Below are positions 34,229 through 37,244 of a DNA stretch of 37,244 nucleotides, piece by piece. The DNA is taken from assembly GCA_035652535.1 (NCBI GenBank), contig DASRDP010000087.1, forward strand, positions 1 to 37,244, in the 5' to 3' direction. Source of the DNA: Chloroflexota bacterium. Lineage in GTDB: Bacteria; Chloroflexota; UBA6077; SHYK01. Below the pieces are notes generated by a model. That model saw only the letters and a program-made list of their open reading frames with translations. It did not search any database and was not told the origin of the DNA. The translations under genes were made by a program, and so were the position numbers. The first letter of the stretch is position 1. Every line of letters begins with the position of its first letter.

Positions 34229-34304
34229 CTCGCCGGCCATACCTTTAGCGCGAGGCGGCGCTGGTCGCGTGCGTTCCGCGTCACCGGGCGGCGCCCAAGT
34301 CGTG

Positions 34305-34310
34305 TATAGT
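34305..34310 (+). promoter_or_regulatory. Candidate -10 box for the DEAD-box helicase gene
   Basis: TATAGT lies about 93 bases before the proposed GTG at 34403. No clear -35 hexamer is found upstream. The long leader would be consistent with RNA-level control often seen for cold-induced helicases, but this is speculation. Confidence 0.3.
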
Positions 34311-34402
34311 GGCGTCAAGCGCTACGCACCACTGCGCACTGGCCGCCCGGCTGGGTCAACGGCACAAGCCTCTCCGAGCCTGTCCTCCCGATTGCCTTTC
34401 CA

Positions 34403-35821
34403 GTGGCTGCCTATCATCTCGACAGAGAGGTCAGTATTGCAACGTTTACGCCTAGCTCGCCGTTCGGCGGGCAAGTCTTCCCATCAGAGTGGCGCTCGTT
34501 GATCGGGGCGCCGGAGTCATTCGTTGGGCTGGGAGTCCCGGAGGACACCGCCGCGGTTCTCGCACGCTTGGGGATCACGTGTCCCACTCCAGTCCAGGCC
34601 CAGGCACTGCCGGCTATGCTGGCCGGCCGGGACGTGGTCGGTCAGGCTCGGACCGGATCGGGGAAGACGCTCGCCTTTGCCCTCCCGATCACCGCGCGGT
34701 GTGACCCGCGCGCGCCGTTCGTGCAGGCACTCGTTCTTGTTCCGACCCGTGAGCTGGCAATCCAGGTCGCCGGAGTCCTCACGCAGCTCGCGGCGGGTAG
34801 GCGGCTGAGGGTCTCGCTCCTATATGGCGGCCGATCGCTGGGCCCAGAGCGCGACGCGCTCACGCTGACGCAGATCGTGGTCGGGACGCCCGGGCGCACG
34901 TTGGATCACATCCGCCAGGGAAACCTGAAGCTGGATCGCGTCCGAGTCGTCGTGCTGGACGAAGCGGACGAGATGCTCGACCGCGGATTCGCGCCGGACG
35001 TGGAGCGCATCGTCGCGCAAACCCCGGCGCGGCGGCAAACCGCGATGTTCTCGGCCACGATGCCCGAGTGGGTGGCCAGCGCCGCGACCAGATACCTGCG
35101 CGAGCCGCTCGCCGTGAGGGCCGACTCGATCGATGCGCCGCCGCCCGCTATCCAGCACGTCGTGTACGAGATGGAACCAGGGGCCAGGGTTGGCGCCCTG
35201 ATGACCCTCCTCGACCGCCGGGAGGCGGGCAGCGTGCTCGTGTTCGGTCGAACAAAGCACGGTGTCAAGAAGCTGGCTCGGCAGTTCGCTCAGCAGGGCT
35301 ACCCGGTCGCCGCGCTCCAAGGCAACCTGAGCCAAAGCGCGCGCGAGCGCGTGGTGTCCGCATTTCGCTCCGGTCAGCTGCCGATTCTCTTTGCCACGAA
35401 CGTCGCCGCGCGCGGGCTGGACATCGAAAGCATCGGTCAAGTCATCAACTTCGAGCTGCCGGAATCGGCGGAGCTATTTACCCATCGCGTCGGCCGCACG
35501 GGGCGGATGGGTCGCGAGGGCGAGGCCATCACGTTCGTGACGCCCGACGAACGGCCCAAGCTCCTCCAGATCGAAAAGACGCTGGGTCGACGGTTGCCGC
35601 GAGCTGCCTTCCCCGCTCGCACCGGGGTGGGAGCTCCTGGCGATGACGCGGCGGCGACGGCCGCGGGTCCGGAGGACCGCCCGCGGCGTGCGGCGCGCGA
35701 ATCGGCGACTCCCCAGCCGAATGCCGCCGCGGCGAAGCGCACGGCCCGCCCGCGTTTTGCGTCGGCTTCGCACCGGGGTCGACGCTCCGGCGCCAGGCCT
35801 CGCAGCGCCGAGTCGGCGTAA
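34403..35821 (+). CDS. DEAD-box ATP-dependent RNA helicase
   Basis: A 472-residue DEAD-box helicase. The Q motif region (FVGLGVPEDTAAVLARLGITCPTPVQAQAL) is followed by motif I ARTGSGKT (82-89), PTRELA, DEAD (186-189 in VVLDEADEML), SAT (FSATMP), RGLDIE and HRVGRTGRMGR. The C-terminal 65 residues are a basic, Arg/Ala/Pro-rich tail, as in RNA-remodelling helicases such as CsdA or RhlE. GTG 34403 adds about 35 residues before the Q motif and lacks a strong SD; TTG 34499 is an alternative. The frame is certain, the start is not. Confidence 0.93.
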   Translation: MAAYHLDREVSIATFTPSSPFGGQVFPSEWRSLIGAPESFVGLGVPEDTAAVLARLGITCPTPVQAQALPAMLAGRDVVGQARTGSGKTLAFALPITARCDPRAPFVQALVLVPTRELAIQVAGVLTQLAAGRRLRVSLLYGGRSLGPERDALTLTQIVVGTPGRTLDHIRQGNLKLDRVRVVVLDEADEMLDRGFAPDVERIVAQTPARRQTAMFSATMPEWVASAATRYLREPLAVRADSIDAPPPAIQHVVYEMEPGARVGALMTLLDRREAGSVLVFGRTKHGVKKLARQFAQQGYPVAALQGNLSQSARERVVSAFRSGQLPILFATNVAARGLDIESIGQVINFELPESAELFTHRVGRTGRMGREGEAITFVTPDERPKLLQIEKTLGRRLPRAAFPARTGVGAPGDDAAATAAGPEDRPRRAARESATPQPNAAAAKRTARPRFASASHRGRRSGARPRSAESA

Positions 35822-35874
35822 GGTCCCGAACCCAGCTCGGTCCTTCGGTCAGTTGGCCGCCGCGCGCATGCGCG

Positions 35875-37029
35875 TCAGTGCTCGTCGCCCCATTCACCCT
35901 GCTGGGTCGGTCCCACCTCGCCCGTGCACCAAGGCACCAGGTTCTTCATCCGGCAGGTGACCCCGCGCTTGGCCAGCTCGGCCTCGAAGATCCGGTGTAC
36001 TTCGGGGTCTTCGTCCTCGTATTCGGTCTGCCAGCCGCCCTCTTTCGCGCTCACGTCCGCCAAGTTCTTGTCGGTGCGCGTGGCGGCGTTCCAGCGGCTC
36101 GTAGCGAGCCTGCGCGACTTATTGACCCCGAGCACGAGGTACGCGGCTGGCGTCGCGCCCACGTTGAAGTGCTGGTGGTGCCAGAGCCCTGGGCCCGCGC
36201 CGGACAGATACAGGCTTCCCTCGCTCCAGTCGCAGCGGATCCGCTCTTCCTTCTCCCGCTGGGTCAGGACGTACCCCTCGCCCTGGATGATGTAGAGGTG
36301 GGCGCCGGGGCCGTGCTTGTGCCCTTTCTTGTACGTCCCTGGTTGGAAGCGGGAGACGTGGGAGTTGATCGTGCCGCCTGCCAGCATGAAGAAGGCGTTG
36401 GTGCCGCCGCCGCCTCGCTCCTTCCACTCGAAGAGCTTCATCTTGCGGATGTCGGCGACGAAGTTCGTCTCCCACAGGCGGCCGCGATACAGCTTTCCTT
36501 CGCCGTTGAAGTAATCGTCGCTGCCCGAGTAGCGATCGGTGAAGGCGAAGGGGCAGTCGAAGATGAAGTCCTCATTGTGGAACTGGCGCATCAGGGCGGG
36601 GAGGTTGGTCACCGAGAAGTAGCGCGCCGGCTCCGATCCGCTCATGTTGAAGAACTGGTATGTCATGTTGGTGGGCAGGACAAAGAAGCTCCCCTCGCCC
36701 CACTCGAAGGTCTGCTTGCGCTTCTCGTCGAACCACACGCTCGCCGTCCCCCGCCCGGAGACGACGTAGATCGCTTCGTCGTACAGGTGGTGCTCGGGAA
36801 TCGTCTTGCCGCCGGGCGGGATCTCGACGATGTGCTCGTCCTGCTCGTCATCGCCGTCGAGGTAGCAGAGCGCGCCGTTGACCCCCTTGCGCGGCCACGG
36901 CCCCACCTCGACCTTCTTCATGTCGCGAATGTAGATGCCGCCGACCAGCGGCACCTCTTCGCGTTGGCGCCACTCTTCGTAGGGGTCGATGCGTTCGACG
37001 ACCGGTGCGGTATCCGCTGCGCTCGGCAT
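35875..37029 (-). CDS. Bicupin domain protein
   Basis: A 384-residue protein with two cupin barrels. The first has HIVEIPPGGKTIPEHHLYDEAIYVVSGRG with H80, H81 and E85 as likely metal ligands, and the second has PGTYKKGHKHGPGAHLYIIQGEGYVL. Both appear able to bind a metal, suggesting an oxidase/dioxygenase or isomerase of unknown substrate. There is no signal peptide. ATG 37029 has GGAGG nine bases upstream. A strong promoter (37068-37096) lies in front. It converges with the DEAD-box helicase; the 53-bp gap has a short palindrome but no clear terminator. Confidence 0.88.
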   Translation of the reverse strand: MPSAADTAPVVERIDPYEEWRQREEVPLVGGIYIRDMKKVEVGPWPRKGVNGALCYLDGDDEQDEHIVEIPPGGKTIPEHHLYDEAIYVVSGRGTASVWFDEKRKQTFEWGEGSFFVLPTNMTYQFFNMSGSEPARYFSVTNLPALMRQFHNEDFIFDCPFAFTDRYSGSDDYFNGEGKLYRGRLWETNFVADIRKMKLFEWKERGGGGTNAFFMLAGGTINSHVSRFQPGTYKKGHKHGPGAHLYIIQGEGYVLTQREKEERIRCDWSEGSLYLSGAGPGLWHHQHFNVGATPAAYLVLGVNKSRRLATSRWNAATRTDKNLADVSAKEGGWQTEYEDEDPEVHRIFEAELAKRGVTCRMKNLVPWCTGEVGPTQQGEWGDEH

Positions 37030-37067
37030 GTCAGCACTCCTCCAGACGTTGGACGGTACTGACACCT

Positions 37068-37096
37068 TTTATAAGACGCGGCCGTGGGGCGGTCAA
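37068..37096 (-). promoter_or_regulatory. Sigma-70 type promoter of the bicupin gene
   Basis: On the minus strand TTGACC (37096-37091) and TATAAA (37073-37068) are separated by exactly 17 bases. The predicted start near 37061 gives a leader of about 32 nt. Confidence 0.7.
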
Positions 37097-37105
37097 TTCG
37101 GTCAT

Positions 37106-37244
37106 GTGCGGGGACCGACAGATCCTATACACCCCGGGCGGGAGCGCTATGCACGGTACGTCGCGGCGCTGTATGAATCGGCGCAGTTCGCATCGGGGGC
37201 GGGGATGGAGCGCTATCGGGAATGGTGGCCCTTTGATCCGCCGA
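37106..37244 (+). CDS. Truncated reading frame at the window edge
   Basis: A frame from GTG 37106 stays open to the end of the window (46 codons). It looks protein-like (YARYVAALYESAQFASGAG, then MERYREWWPFDPP) but is too short to identify. It has no good SD at GTG 37106; the start may lie elsewhere. It is divergent from the bicupin gene. Confidence 0.4.
   Translation, partial: MRGPTDPIHPGRERYARYVAALYESAQFASGAGMERYREWWPFDPP

Noticed and set aside
35878-37062. 394-codon open frame on the plus strand opposite the bicupin gene
   Set aside because: It mirrors the bicupin gene codon by codon; composition (Ala/Val/Leu/Arg) has no family motif, while the minus strand has clear cupin motifs, an SD and a promoter.

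Overview
The window is a compact, GC-rich (about two thirds by eye) bacterial chromosomal segment with no sign of phage, insertion sequences, CRISPR or rRNA/tRNA genes. The most likely source is a member of the Chloroflexota. Supporting signs are a 47-residue DUF5679-type zinc-ribbon protein, many VOC proteins, an LLM-class flavin enzyme, a VanW/DUF3105 pair, an orphan TAXI-type binding protein, frequent GTG/TTG starts and Shine-Dalgarno (SD) motifs of the GGAGG type. The phylum call is inference from gene content, not from a phylogeny.

Layout. 1-6078 is a mixed metabolic stretch: the 3' end of an LLM oxidoreductase, an MFS exporter, a hemerythrin, a VOC protein, an M16 peptidase, a DUF72 protein and an MBL-fold hydrolase. 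6326-7669 is rarA on the minus strand; a perfect parS core lies inside its coding sequence. From a consensus sigma-70 promoter at 7690-7719 a long plus-strand cluster runs to 15056: rpmH, rnpA, yidD, yidC, khpB (jag), a PfkB kinase, parA, parB and two glycosyltransferases. This is the classic origin-proximal set (ribosomal protein L34, RNase P protein, membrane insertase, chromosome segregation), but dnaA, dnaN and a DnaA-box cluster are not in the window. 15150-17785 holds a DUF5679 protein, a TPR protein, ndk and sfsA. 17787-23254 holds a polytopic membrane protein, gyrB, plsX, a NERD-like membrane protein and a two-CBS-domain protein. 23283-28439 holds a coupled pair of unknown small genes, a VOC protein with maf, DUF3105, VanW and folB. 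28619-37244 is another accessory stretch: a VOC protein, an orphan dipeptide-type binding lipoprotein, an orphan TAXI protein without signal peptide, a GDSL esterase, two unknown proteins, a DEAD-box helicase, a bicupin protein and a truncated reading frame at the edge.

How the parts fit. ParA and ParB with the parS site 4.4 kb away form a chromosome segregation module next to the housekeeping membrane-biogenesis block (YidD, YidC, KhpB). The yidD-yidC interval is exactly filled by a 33-codon reading frame that starts on the yidD stop (TGATG), encodes a GC-rich hairpin and ends one codon before the TTG start of yidC in the same frame. It is the best candidate here for an undescribed regulatory element. 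Two genes (17787 and 20817) have a -10 box placed exactly as expected for leaderless mRNAs, and one glycosyltransferase appears to start at CTG. Many convergent genes nearly touch. Hairpins lie in the convergent gaps near 2.3 kb and 6.2-6.3 kb, but none has a T-run.
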